A stretch of 46,899 nucleotides of DNA from positions 1 through 46,899 of the forward strand of contig NZ_MORL01000008.1 in assembly GCF_001870735.1 (NCBI RefSeq), given 5' to 3'. Source of the DNA: Arsenicibacter rosenii. Lineage in GTDB: Bacteria; Bacteroidota; Bacteroidia; Cytophagales; Spirosomataceae. Of this stretch, positions 25,111 to 33,867 are shown piece after piece. Made by a program: the position numbers and the translations under genes. Under the pieces are notes generated by a model, which did not search any database, was not told where the DNA came from, and worked only from the letters and a program-made list of their open reading frames with translations. The number at the start of each line of letters is the position of its first letter. Position 1 is the stretch's first letter.

Positions 25111-28100
25111 TTAATGATGTCCTGACGGCCCCGGCTTATGCTCTTTGCCCCTGGCCTCCAATTCCTGCAATTTAGCTTTTCCGTAAGACAAGCGCGTAAT
25201 GCCGACGTATAAAACCGGCACCACAAAGATGGCCAGTGTGGTGGCAGCCAGCATCCCGCCCAATACGGTACGGCCGATGGTTACCCGCGCAACGGCCCCC
25301 GCTCCTGTCGCAATGGCCAGCGGCATAACCCCCAGAATGAAGGCCAGCGAGGTCATCACGATCGGGCGTAACCGCAGTTTTACGGCTTCCAGCGTGGCCT
25401 CAAGCAGGTTCACCCCGCTATCGACCCGTTCCTTGGCAAATTCCACGATCAGGATGGCGTTTTTCGCCGCCAGACCAATGAGGGTAATCAGACCGATCTG
25501 CGCATATACGTTGTTGGTCAGGCTCGGGAACAGCATCAGGAACAGAATGGCACCGAAGGCTCCGATCGGCACCGACAGCAGCACCGAGAACGGCACCGAC
25601 CAGCTTTCGTACAAGGCGGCGAGGAACAGGAAGACGAACCCGATTGACAGGGCAAAGATGTAGATCGAACTCGACCCCGACTGGATTTCTTCGCGGCTCA
25701 GGCCTGAGAAATCGTAGCCGTAACCGGCAGGCAGTACCTTAGCGGCTACCTCCTCCAGCGCCGCAATGGCCTGACCACTACTATACCCTGGTTTCGTACC
25801 ACCGTTTATTTCGACAGACTTAAACAGGTTGTAGTGCTGAATCAGCGGCGCATTTTCGATGATTTTTGTACTGATCACCGTACTCAGCGGCAGCATCTGC
25901 CCCGCCTGATTCCGGACGTAATACTTGCCAAGCTGGTCAATATCGCTCCGGAACATGGTATCGGCCTGCGCCACGACGCGGAATTTCCGGCCGTACACAA
26001 TGAAGTCGTTGACGTAGCGGCTACCGAGGAAGGTCTGCATGGTGCTGTAAATATCGCTGATATTCAGCCCCAGCTTCTTAGCCTTTTCGCGGTCAACCTC
26101 CACACGATAGGCAGGTGTTTTGGCCGTAAAATAGGTAAAGGCGCGGTTGATTTCCGGTCGCTTATTGGCTTCGGCCACAAAATTCTGCACCACCTTTTCA
26201 AACGCCTTGATGTCGTCGTTGCTTTCGCGCTGTTCGATTTCAAACGTGAAACCGGCCGTTTGGCCGAGGCCCGGAATCGGCGGCGGCGAGACAACGACTA
26301 CGTTGGCATCGCGGATCGGCGCAAACAGCTTTTGCAGCTTTATAATCACCGAATCGCTCCGTAAGCCCGGGTCTTTGCGCTGATCCCACGGTTTCAATTG
26401 CAGGAACACGGTACCTGAGTTGGATTTCGATGAGAACGTAATGGCATTCAGACCGCCAAGCGCCGCAAAGTGGCCGGTAAACGGCTGATCTTTGAGCGTC
26501 TTCATGATCGTGTTCAGTACCTCTAAGCTTCGGGTCGTTGAGGCGCCTTCCGGAATTTCGTAGGTGATAAACAACCGGCCTTCGTCTTCCGTCGGGATAA
26601 AGCCGGATGGTTTCATCTGAAACAGCATCACCGTACCGGCATACACAACCACCAGCATCACCAGCACATAACGGGTACCTTTGATCCACTTCCGGACACT
26701 TTCCGAATAGCCATGGCTCACCCGCTCAAACCATCGGTTGAACTTGTAGAAGAAGCGGTTAAGGCCCTTTGATTTTTCGCTTACTTCCTGCGGCCGCAGC
26801 ATGAGCGAACACAAGGCCGGTGTCAGCGACAAGGCCACAAAGGCCGAAATCAGCACCGAAATCGCAATCGTGATAGCAAACTGCTGGTATAACCGCCCCA
26901 CAATACCCGGAATAAAGCCCACCGGCACGAATACCGCCGCCAGAATCAGGGCGATGGCCACGACCGGCCCCGAAATATCGCGCATGGCTTTTATGGTCGC
27001 TTCTTTGGCCGATATGCGCTCGGTATCGATGTAGTGCTGAACGGCCTCGACCACCACAATGGCATCATCGACCACAATCCCGATCGCGAGCACAAACCCG
27101 AACATCGTCAGGGTGTTGATTGTAAAGCCAAACGGAATGAAGAAAGCAAAGGTCCCCAGAATAGAGACCGGAATCGCCAGAATCGGAATGAGTGTGGCCC
27201 GCCAGTTCTGCAGAAACAGGAAAACCACAATGACTACCAGAAACAAGGCTTCGCCCAGGGTTTTCACCACTTCATCAATCGACACCTGCACGACCGACAC
27301 CGACTCAAACGGCACCACATAATCTACGTCGGCAGGGAACGTCTGCTTTAGCTTGTCCATGGCCGCGTACACCCCTTCGGCCGTGGCCAGGGCATTACTC
27401 CCCGGCAGCTGGTAAATCAGCAGGTACGACGCCCGTTTGCCGTCGACGAACGAGTTACTGGTATAGGAGAACTTCCCGAGCTGAATCCGGGCAACATCTT
27501 TCAGATACACAATCGACGAACTCCCTGTGGTACTCCGGACAATGATATTCCGGAATTCTTCCTCCTTACTCAGGCGGCTGTTCGTAAACACTGTATATTC
27601 AAAGGCTTGCGACTGGGGTTGCGGCGGAGCGCCTACCGAACCGGCCGCTACCTGCAGGTTTTGCTCCTGTAAGGCCGCAAGCACTTCGGAGGCGGTCATA
27701 CCCAGCTGCGCCAGTTTGTCGGGCTGCAGCCAGATGCGCATACTGAAATCATCGGCACGGCTGAAAATATCACCGACACCCTGCACCCGCAACAGCGCAT
27801 CGCGGATAAATATATTGGCGTAGTTGTCCAGAAACGGTACACTGTGGGTCCCCTTCGGCGAATAAATAGCCACCAGCATGAACAGACTCGGATTCCGTTT
27901 CCGCACCGTTACCCCGAGACGGGTTACCTCTTCCGGCAGCTGCGGCTGGGCAATGCCCACGCGGTTCTGTACGTCGAGGGCGGCAATGTTGATGTCGGTC
28001 CCCACGTCGAAGTTGACGTTGAGGCTCAACCGGCCGTCGTTGGTACTGTTGCTTTGCAGATAGGTCATACCCGGCGTACCGTTTACCTGCGTTTCGATGG

Positions 28101-28293
28101 GCGTGGCCACCGTTTGCTCCACCGTCTGTGCGTCGGCACCGGTATAGTTGGCCGTTACCTGCACCACGGGGGGCGTAATGTTGGGGTACTGGCTGATGGC
28201 CAGATTAAGAATCGACAGAATACCGATGGCAACGATCACAATGGACGCCACGATGGCCGTTACCGGTCGGTTGATAAAGGTATTGGCAATCAT
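25111..28293 (-). CDS. RND efflux transporter, AcrB/HAE1 family
   Basis: 1060 residues, full length. It starts MIANTFINRPVTAIVASIVI, the typical first transmembrane helix. It has the proton-relay Asp pair in GIVVDDAIVVVEA, a duplicated membrane domain (LIGLAAKNAILIVEFAKE in the second half) and large periplasmic loops (RVQGVGDIF, MRIWLQPDKLAQLGMT). It forms the inner-membrane pump of a tripartite drug or toxic-compound exporter. Its ATG overlaps the stop of the membrane-fusion gene by ATGA, confirming an operon of TolC, fusion protein and pump. No local regulator gene (TetR or MarR) is seen; a histidine kinase gene precedes the operon on the same strand. Confidence 0.97.
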   Translation of the reverse strand: MIANTFINRPVTAIVASIVIVAIGILSILNLAISQYPNITPPVVQVTANYTGADAQTVEQTVATPIETQVNGTPGMTYLQSNSTNDGRLSLNVNFDVGTDINIAALDVQNRVGIAQPQLPEEVTRLGVTVRKRNPSLFMLVAIYSPKGTHSVPFLDNYANIFIRDALLRVQGVGDIFSRADDFSMRIWLQPDKLAQLGMTASEVLAALQEQNLQVAAGSVGAPPQPQSQAFEYTVFTNSRLSKEEEFRNIIVRSTTGSSSIVYLKDVARIQLGKFSYTSNSFVDGKRASYLLIYQLPGSNALATAEGVYAAMDKLKQTFPADVDYVVPFESVSVVQVSIDEVVKTLGEALFLVVIVVFLFLQNWRATLIPILAIPVSILGTFAFFIPFGFTINTLTMFGFVLAIGIVVDDAIVVVEAVQHYIDTERISAKEATIKAMRDISGPVVAIALILAAVFVPVGFIPGIVGRLYQQFAITIAISVLISAFVALSLTPALCSLMLRPQEVSEKSKGLNRFFYKFNRWFERVSHGYSESVRKWIKGTRYVLVMLVVVYAGTVMLFQMKPSGFIPTEDEGRLFITYEIPEGASTTRSLEVLNTIMKTLKDQPFTGHFAALGGLNAITFSSKSNSGTVFLQLKPWDQRKDPGLRSDSVIIKLQKLFAPIRDANVVVVSPPPIPGLGQTAGFTFEIEQRESNDDIKAFEKVVQNFVAEANKRPEINRAFTYFTAKTPAYRVEVDREKAKKLGLNISDIYSTMQTFLGSRYVNDFIVYGRKFRVVAQADTMFRSDIDQLGKYYVRNQAGQMLPLSTVISTKIIENAPLIQHYNLFKSVEINGGTKPGYSSGQAIAALEEVAAKVLPAGYGYDFSGLSREEIQSGSSSIYIFALSIGFVFLFLAALYESWSVPFSVLLSVPIGAFGAILFLMLFPSLTNNVYAQIGLITLIGLAAKNAILIVEFAKERVDSGVNLLEATLEAVKLRLRPIVMTSLAFILGVMPLAIATGAGAVARVTIGRTVLGGMLAATTLAIFVVPVLYVGITRLSYGKAKLQELEARGKEHKPGPSGHH

Positions 28294-29432
28294 AATGGTT
28301 TCTGTTTTGTGGTATCACCTGTCGTCACGACGCGGATCGGTGCGCCGTCACGCAGTTTCTGGGTGCCTTCCGTAATCACCTTATCGCTATCGAGCAGCCC
28401 ATCCTTCACAATAACCTTATCGGCCAGGCGGGCACCCAGCGTAATTTTTTTCTGTACGGCACGGCTGCTGTCGCCAACCACATACACGAAATACTCACTC
28501 ATCTGCTCCACAACGGCCCTGTACGGAATCACCAGCTGCGGCCCCGGCGTTTGGTTCCGGATCCGGACATTGACCGTCAGACCGGCTTTGAGGGCATAGT
28601 CCGGATTGGGGAAGAACAACCGTACGCGCAGGGTTCCGGTCTGCGGATCAACGGCGCGGTCGATCAGGCCCACCTTACCGGCATACGGATACAGGCTGCC
28701 ATCGGGCAAGACCAGCATCAGCGTCGAATCGCCGCGACCGCCGGTATTTTTAGGCATCCGGGTAAACCGCATGATCTGTGACTCATCCACGGCAATATCG
28801 GCAGCAATCGGGTTGTCCGACGAAATGGTGTTCAGAATCGTCTGTCCTGTCGACACCGCAGTTCCCAGCTTTACCTGTGAAAAACCGATGGTCCCGTCAA
28901 ACGGCGCAAAGATGGTGGCATAGCGCAGGTTGGTCGATACGCTCCGGACATTGGCCTGAGCCGCAGCTACCTGCTGCTGAGCCGACGCCAGGGTCGCATC
29001 AGCATTATCGACCAGTTGCCGCGCTACCGCATCCTGCTGCGCCAGCGTATGATACCGGTCGGCATCCTTCTGGGCCCGCACCAGATTGGCCTTAGCCGCA
29101 TTCAGGTTGGCCACCGCCTGATCCAGTCCTGCCTGATACTGCTGCTGGTCGATGGTATATAGTTTTTGTCCTTTCCGGACCCGCTGGCCTTCTGTGAAAA
29201 AGATGCCGGTGATGTAACCTGCCACCTGCGGCCGGATTTCGACTTCGTTCACGGCCGTAATCGTCGCCGGCAGTTCATCATAATAGGAAGCATTCTGGCG
29301 GCTGGCGGCATATACCGACACGGGTGTCGGCGGTGGTGCCTGCTGTTGTTGCTGCTCTTTTTTATCGCCACATCCTGCAAGCCCCCAAAAGCCAGCCAGT
29401 GTAACGACGATCCAGGTTGTTGTTTGTTTCAT
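28290..29432 (-). CDS. RND periplasmic adaptor (membrane fusion) lipoprotein
   Basis: 380 residues from the ATG at 29432, chosen because the codons before it do not form a signal sequence and MKQTTTWIVVTLAGFWGLAGCG is a lipoprotein signal with the lipobox LAGC. A Gln-rich linker is followed by the biotinyl-lipoyl half (VNEVEIRPQVAGYITGIFFT and EGQRVRKGQKLYTI), a helical hairpin (LDQAVANLNAAKANLVRAQK, ASAQQQVAAAQANV) and beta-barrel/proximal domains (PFDGTIGFSQVKLG). It links the RND pump to TolC. It overlaps the pump gene by 4 bases. Confidence 0.96.
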   Translation of the reverse strand: MKQTTTWIVVTLAGFWGLAGCGDKKEQQQQQAPPPTPVSVYAASRQNASYYDELPATITAVNEVEIRPQVAGYITGIFFTEGQRVRKGQKLYTIDQQQYQAGLDQAVANLNAAKANLVRAQKDADRYHTLAQQDAVARQLVDNADATLASAQQQVAAAQANVRSVSTNLRYATIFAPFDGTIGFSQVKLGTAVSTGQTILNTISSDNPIAADIAVDESQIMRFTRMPKNTGGRGDSTLMLVLPDGSLYPYAGKVGLIDRAVDPQTGTLRVRLFFPNPDYALKAGLTVNVRIRNQTPGPQLVIPYRAVVEQMSEYFVYVVGDSSRAVQKKITLGARLADKVIVKDGLLDSDKVITEGTQKLRDGAPIRVVTTGDTTKQKPL

Positions 29433-29492
29433 TGGAATCCGGAAATGAGTGAGATACGGATCAGCGGTCGTTGTCAGCCAATCCATGGTAAA

Positions 29493-30839
29493 TCATTGAA
29501 TGTCGCCAAGGGCACGCTGAACGTCCACTTTGCTGATGAGCGCCTGAAAGAGGGCATTGTAAAATGAAATCCGGGCAGAACGGAGGTCTGCTTCGGCCAC
29601 GGTCACATCGAGGTAGGTCCGGATGCCGGAGCGATATTGGAGATTAATAATCCGGTAGACATCCTCGGCCAGCACTACGTTTTCGCGCAGGGCAATATAA
29701 TTCGCCAGATTCCCCTTATAGGCAGCAAGGGCCTGTGCATAGTCGGCATCAATGCTGCTGGCGAGCGCGATAAAGTCCTGATCGACGCGCTGCACCTGAA
29801 GCTGAGCAATTTTTTGCTGCTGTATCCGCTTACCGCCCTGGAAAACAGGCAGGGCCAGGCTCAGACCAATGTATGAGTTCGGAAAACTGCGGGCATACAA
29901 CTGCCCGAACTGTGCGTTCTGATAAAGCAGGTTGTAATACCCGAACGCCCCGACCGTCGGCAGATACGACCAGCGGGTATACAGTACGTTGGCTTCCTGG
30001 AGCTGCCGTTGCGTCTGCAATGCCTGATACTCAATCCGGGTACGCGGGTTAACGATACGGTTCGTGTCTACGATCACTTCATTGGCCAGTTGCAGCGTAT
30101 CATACGCCAGCACGAGTTTTGCCGTTGCCGGATAGCCCATCAGTTGCTTCAGGGTCTGATACTTTGCCGTTGCCTGCTCCAGATACTGCTTACGCTGGGC
30201 ACGGGTGTTGTTCAGCGAAATCGACGCCCGCTTGGCATCCGTTTTGTCAACAATCCCGCTTTCGTACTGATTGACCGCATCCTTCAGGCTGCGTTCGAGC
30301 CGGACAATATCCTGGTTGATAATTTCGGCCTGCCGCTGACTCAGCAATACATCATAAAATGCCTTGCTGACGCTGGTTATCACCTCAATCTTTGTCCGTA
30401 CGTAGGCCTGTTTGGTTTGCTGCCGGTAGGTTTCCGCCGTCCGGTTGGCCAGTAAAACATCGCGGTTAAAAATAGTCTGATTCGCCACCAGCTGCAGCGT
30501 CGATGTGTTAGCGACCCCGACCGTTACCGGAATGCGTTCACCGGAAGCCGGGTTGCTGAAGTTCGGGAACAACTGAACCGGCAGTTTCAGATAATGCTGA
30601 ATGTTGTAGTTAAATCCCACCTGCGGCAACCAGTCGGCCTGTGCGCTGCGTATGGTTCTGTCGGTGATTGACTGATCAATAACCGCTTGTTTCAGGATCG
30701 GCTGATGCTTGATAGCGTACTGAATACAATCATCCAGGGTTGCCTGCCGGAGCGTATCCGGCGACGTTTGTGCAAAAACAGCAGTAGACAGCCAAAGGCC
30801 TCCTGCGCCGCTTAAGAGGCTCGTAAAAAAATGTTTCAT
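29493..30839 (-). CDS. TolC-family outer-membrane efflux protein
   Basis: 448 residues from the ATG at 30839 (MKHFFTSLLSGAGGLWLSTA, signal peptide ending VFAQ); the seven codons upstream are not signal-like. The mature part is largely alpha-helical with internal duplication: LDDCIQYAIKHQPILKQAV near the start, and NVVLAEDVYRIINLQYRSG and TYLDVTVAEADLRSAR near the end. These are TolC/OEP hallmarks. It forms the outer-membrane duct of the efflux system and is first in the operon. The 120 bases upstream are AT-rich and probably hold the promoter. Confidence 0.95.
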   Translation of the reverse strand: MKHFFTSLLSGAGGLWLSTAVFAQTSPDTLRQATLDDCIQYAIKHQPILKQAVIDQSITDRTIRSAQADWLPQVGFNYNIQHYLKLPVQLFPNFSNPASGERIPVTVGVANTSTLQLVANQTIFNRDVLLANRTAETYRQQTKQAYVRTKIEVITSVSKAFYDVLLSQRQAEIINQDIVRLERSLKDAVNQYESGIVDKTDAKRASISLNNTRAQRKQYLEQATAKYQTLKQLMGYPATAKLVLAYDTLQLANEVIVDTNRIVNPRTRIEYQALQTQRQLQEANVLYTRWSYLPTVGAFGYYNLLYQNAQFGQLYARSFPNSYIGLSLALPVFQGGKRIQQQKIAQLQVQRVDQDFIALASSIDADYAQALAAYKGNLANYIALRENVVLAEDVYRIINLQYRSGIRTYLDVTVAEADLRSARISFYNALFQALISKVDVQRALGDIQ

Positions 30840-30987
30840 AACGCCTTGCTGGCGAGCCATCCGTCATGTCACCAGACGTATAGTCAACCAAGTGTACTAA
30901 AATGGATAAACTTATTGGTTAACTACATTTTTTTCAAAGATGTTCCTTAACTAAAAATATTTACCCATATCGTATACTTAGCAACCA

Positions 30988-32448
30988 TCAGGCAACAGGC
31001 AGGTAAATCAGGAAGGCAGCCCCTTTCTGCGGCTCCCCGACGGCTCTGATCTGGCCTTTATGGTTTTCGACTACTTTTTTACAAAGTGCGAGTCCTACGC
31101 CGGTGCCGGGGTATTTATCACGGCCATGCAAGCGTTGAAACAACTGGAAAATCCGGTCACTGTATTTTGGTTCAAAGCCGATCCCATTGTCTTTGACCTC
31201 GATGCAGACATATTGATCGGCATGCCCGTTCATCCAGCTTTGGTGTTCGTGCGGGGCCAGGGGCCGGCTGTTGATGCTGATTTCCGGTTTTTCATCTTTT
31301 TTCCTGAACTTCAACGAGTTATTGATCAGATTCTGAAAGAGTTGACTCATCTGGTGCGGAAAACCGTCGATCACCGGCAGTTCGCCGACACGCACGGTGG
31401 CTTCGTGCTGCTCTGTCGACCATTCCAGATCGTTCAGTACCTGATTCATGAGCTGGTTCAGAACAATCCGCTGGCTCTGACCGGCATGGGTGGTAATGCG
31501 GGAGTACGTCAATAAATCACGGATCAGCGACTGCATCCGTGAGGCGGCGGCTTCCATCCGGAGCAGGAGGTCGGTGCCCTCTTCGCCAAGCGACTGTCCG
31601 TACTGATCGCGCAGGAGATTACCAAAAGCCTGAATCTTCCGCAGGGGTTCCTGCAGATCATGGGAAGCGGCATAGGCAAACTGTTCCAGGTTGTCATTCG
31701 ACAGGCGAAGGGCCTGATTCAGTTCTTCGAGGTGCTGGTTCTGGCTTTGTTCATTTACCAGCTGCTCCTGCAGACTGACTTCATATAACCGCAGTTTTTG
31801 CTCGTTCTTTACCCGTTGCAGCAGTTCGCGGCGCAGCATCAGAAACACAATACCGATGAGGCAGAGCGAGGCCAGGGCCGACATGATAATCAACCGCTGC
31901 GTATTCCGGTGGGTTGACAAGGCTAAGGCTTTCCGCTCTACAATCAACTGACGCTCGATACCAACCAGCTCTGCCACTGCCGGACGGGCTTTGTTCAGAA
32001 TGACGCGTCCCTGCGTCAGCATGGCTTCGGCGGCTACCGGTGTCACACGGCCCTGCCGGACTTTTTCTACCAGCTGCTGATTGAGCCCGAGCCGTTGTAA
32101 GAGTAAGGGCCGTAAAGCCTGTAATTTCCGGTACTGAATGGAGCCCGGGGGCATCATCTGCTCCAGACTATCGAGTCTGAGTGGTAATGTTTTCCGGATT
32201 TGTTCAAACGAAGTAAGGTAAGAAGCGTTACCTGTTGTCGCATAATTACGGGCATCAATCTGGCCGTCGCGCGACAAAGAGAAGACGCCCTCAATCTGTG
32301 ATATCACTTCATAGGTGTGCAGCACCCATTCATCATCACGCTGCTGCCTCTGGTTGGATTCCCAGGATAACCAGGTAATGGAAATAAGCAGAATAACCAC
32401 CAGCGCAAAAGCCGATATCAACAAGCTGTTGATTCGTGTAATTTTCAT
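30988..32448 (-). CDS. Membrane sensor histidine kinase with CHASE3-like sensor
   Basis: 486 residues. A first membrane span (about 9-30) and a second (about 187-206) enclose a helical extracytoplasmic domain with SRDGQIDARNYATTGNASYL, as in CHASE3. A coiled-coil linker follows (EVSLQEQLVNEQSQNQHLEE). The HisKA phosphoacceptor is in YAASHDLQEPLRK and the ATPase boxes are QNLINNSLKFRK, VKDNGIGFEPKY, FQRLHGRDKYPGTGVGLALC. No receiver or regulator gene is adjacent. It lies upstream of the efflux operon on the same strand, about 130 bases apart, so it might sense envelope stress related to the pump, but this is only context. Confidence 0.93.
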   Translation of the reverse strand: MKITRINSLLISAFALVVILLISITWLSWESNQRQQRDDEWVLHTYEVISQIEGVFSLSRDGQIDARNYATTGNASYLTSFEQIRKTLPLRLDSLEQMMPPGSIQYRKLQALRPLLLQRLGLNQQLVEKVRQGRVTPVAAEAMLTQGRVILNKARPAVAELVGIERQLIVERKALALSTHRNTQRLIIMSALASLCLIGIVFLMLRRELLQRVKNEQKLRLYEVSLQEQLVNEQSQNQHLEELNQALRLSNDNLEQFAYAASHDLQEPLRKIQAFGNLLRDQYGQSLGEEGTDLLLRMEAAASRMQSLIRDLLTYSRITTHAGQSQRIVLNQLMNQVLNDLEWSTEQHEATVRVGELPVIDGFPHQMSQLFQNLINNSLKFRKKDEKPEISINSRPLAPHEHQSWMNGHADQYVCIEVKDNGIGFEPKYSDRIFQLFQRLHGRDKYPGTGVGLALCKKVVENHKGQIRAVGEPQKGAAFLIYLPVA

Positions 32449-32569
32449 AACTGCCGAGTAGAGAACCTTGTAACGGCAGTAATATACGAAGAAAACGGGC
32501 GTTCAACCTTTTTTCTACACACTATTTACAAACAGGTAACAAATAGAAGCTATTCTTTAATCAGCGGAT

Positions 32570-33280
32570 TTAGCCTAAAAAGTCGCGGACAAAGTCATTG
32601 GCGGGGCGGAGCCGGAAATCATCCGGTGTGCCGGCCTGAACAATTTTCCCTTTGTCCATCAAGACAATCTGATCAGCTATTTCGAGGGCTTCCTGTACGT
32701 CATGCGTAACGAGTACAACTGTTGTTTGCCGGAGCTCATCGAGTTCGAAGAGTTCTCGCCGGATGTGGCGGCGGGTATAAGGGTCGAGGGCTCCAAACGG
32801 CTCATCCATCAAGACAACAGGTGGCCGAACGGCGAGAGCCCTTGCCAGTCCGATACGCTGGCGCTGCCCGCCGCTGAGTTCGTCCGGATATCGGTTTAAC
32901 AGGGTTTCCGGAAGCCGCAGCGTCTGCATCAGTTCGAGGATCCGTTCACGGATCTGATCCGCAGACCAGTTCAGCAGATTGGGAACAACGGCTATATTAT
33001 CAGCGACAGTGTAATGCGGAAATAAGCCCGACTCCTGCACCACATACCCAATGGTGCGGCGCAAAGTCGGGCCATCCTGCTGTCTGACGTTAACCCCGTT
33101 AATCGCAATCTCACCGCCGGAAGGCTCAATCAGCCGGTTTATCATCTTCAGGGTGGTTGTTTTACCGCAACCACTCGTTCCTAATAAGACCAGATTATTG
33201 CCTTTGGCTACTTCAAATGAAACGTCGTTGACAGCAGTCTGCTTACCAAACTGCTTACTCAGGTGGCGAACATGGATCAT
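32570..33280 (-). CDS. ABC transporter ATPase, osmoprotectant type
   Basis: 236 residues from the ATG at 33280 (MIHVRHLSKQFGKQTAVNDV). A longer frame reading upstream overlaps the neighbouring gene and lacks homology-like sequence. Walker A LLGTSGCGKTTTLK, Q-loop YVVQESGLFPHYTVADNI, signature LSGGQRQRIGLARA, Walker B VVLMDEPFGALD and switch His LVTHDVQEAL are all present. It resembles ProV/OpuA-type ATPases but lacks the C-terminal CBS domains. It is the only ABC ATPase in the window and probably energises the permease/binding-protein fusion at 23497-25050, from which it is separated by the efflux operon and a kinase gene. Confidence 0.92.
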   Translation of the reverse strand: MIHVRHLSKQFGKQTAVNDVSFEVAKGNNLVLLGTSGCGKTTTLKMINRLIEPSGGEIAINGVNVRQQDGPTLRRTIGYVVQESGLFPHYTVADNIAVVPNLLNWSADQIRERILELMQTLRLPETLLNRYPDELSGGQRQRIGLARALAVRPPVVLMDEPFGALDPYTRRHIRRELFELDELRQTTVVLVTHDVQEALEIADQIVLMDKGKIVQAGTPDDFRLRPANDFVRDFLG

Positions 33281-33306
33281 ACCTGCTAAGGTACAAACCC
33301 TTTTCG

Positions 33307-33609
33307 TTAATTTGAACGATCGTTTATATCGTGTTCTGCACACGGATTAATAGTATCAGCCCAGTCACTGATATCCGAAAAGAGCTGTTCAACCATGCCA
33401 TAGGCTCCTTCAATATCTTCTGCCTTAATGGCAATCGGTTCATAGTATCGGCCGGTATCGGGGCAGACCCAGTCAAATTTAAACAAGTAATTCTCTACTC
33501 CATGCCGGCGGCACAGTTCGTCAAATTCCTGTCTGAAATCAACCAGCGCTTTTTGTGTGGCCGAAGACGGTAATTCATGAGGTTGATATCCGTACAGCAT
33601 AGTGTACAT
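33307..33609 (-). CDS. Small hypothetical protein
   Basis: 100 residues, no signal peptide. An alpha-helical start (ATQKALVDFRQEFDELCRRH) is followed by ENYLFKFDWVCPDTGRYYEP and an acidic end (EDIEGAYGMVEQLFSDISDW). I do not recognise a family. It precedes the ABC ATPase gene by 26 bases on the same strand, so co-transcription is likely, but no functional link is evident. Coding is supported by codon pattern and by the absence of another plausible frame. Confidence 0.55.
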   Translation of the reverse strand: MYTMLYGYQPHELPSSATQKALVDFRQEFDELCRRHGVENYLFKFDWVCPDTGRYYEPIAIKAEDIEGAYGMVEQLFSDISDWADTINPCAEHDINDRSN

Positions 33610-33867
33610 AATTTCGTTTTTGTGTCATTAAGACCTGCATTCCTGGTGTAGGTAACGCTGTGATTCACGTTTTTTTACTAGTTTTTTCGATGGTAACGAA
33701 AAGCAGACTGATTATCAGCTATTCTGTAGTATTTTTTTTCTGAATTTTATTATTCAATAACTATATGGTCCTTTTCTGCACATGAATTAATATAGCAGCT
33801 CTGTTAGTTATTGGTTTTCAATAAACAGGAATTTATTAGAATTGTCCTTTTCCACGAAACGCAGGAA

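Noticed and set aside
27844-28599. 251-residue plus-strand frame opposite the RND pump
   Set aside because: His/Arg/Gly-rich composition typical of an antisense frame of a high-GC gene; the pump motifs are on the minus strand.
33281-33343. Longer N-terminus for the ABC ATPase (MCRTRYKRSF...)
   Set aside because: It overlaps the preceding gene and is not ABC-like; the ATG at 33280 begins the conserved domain.
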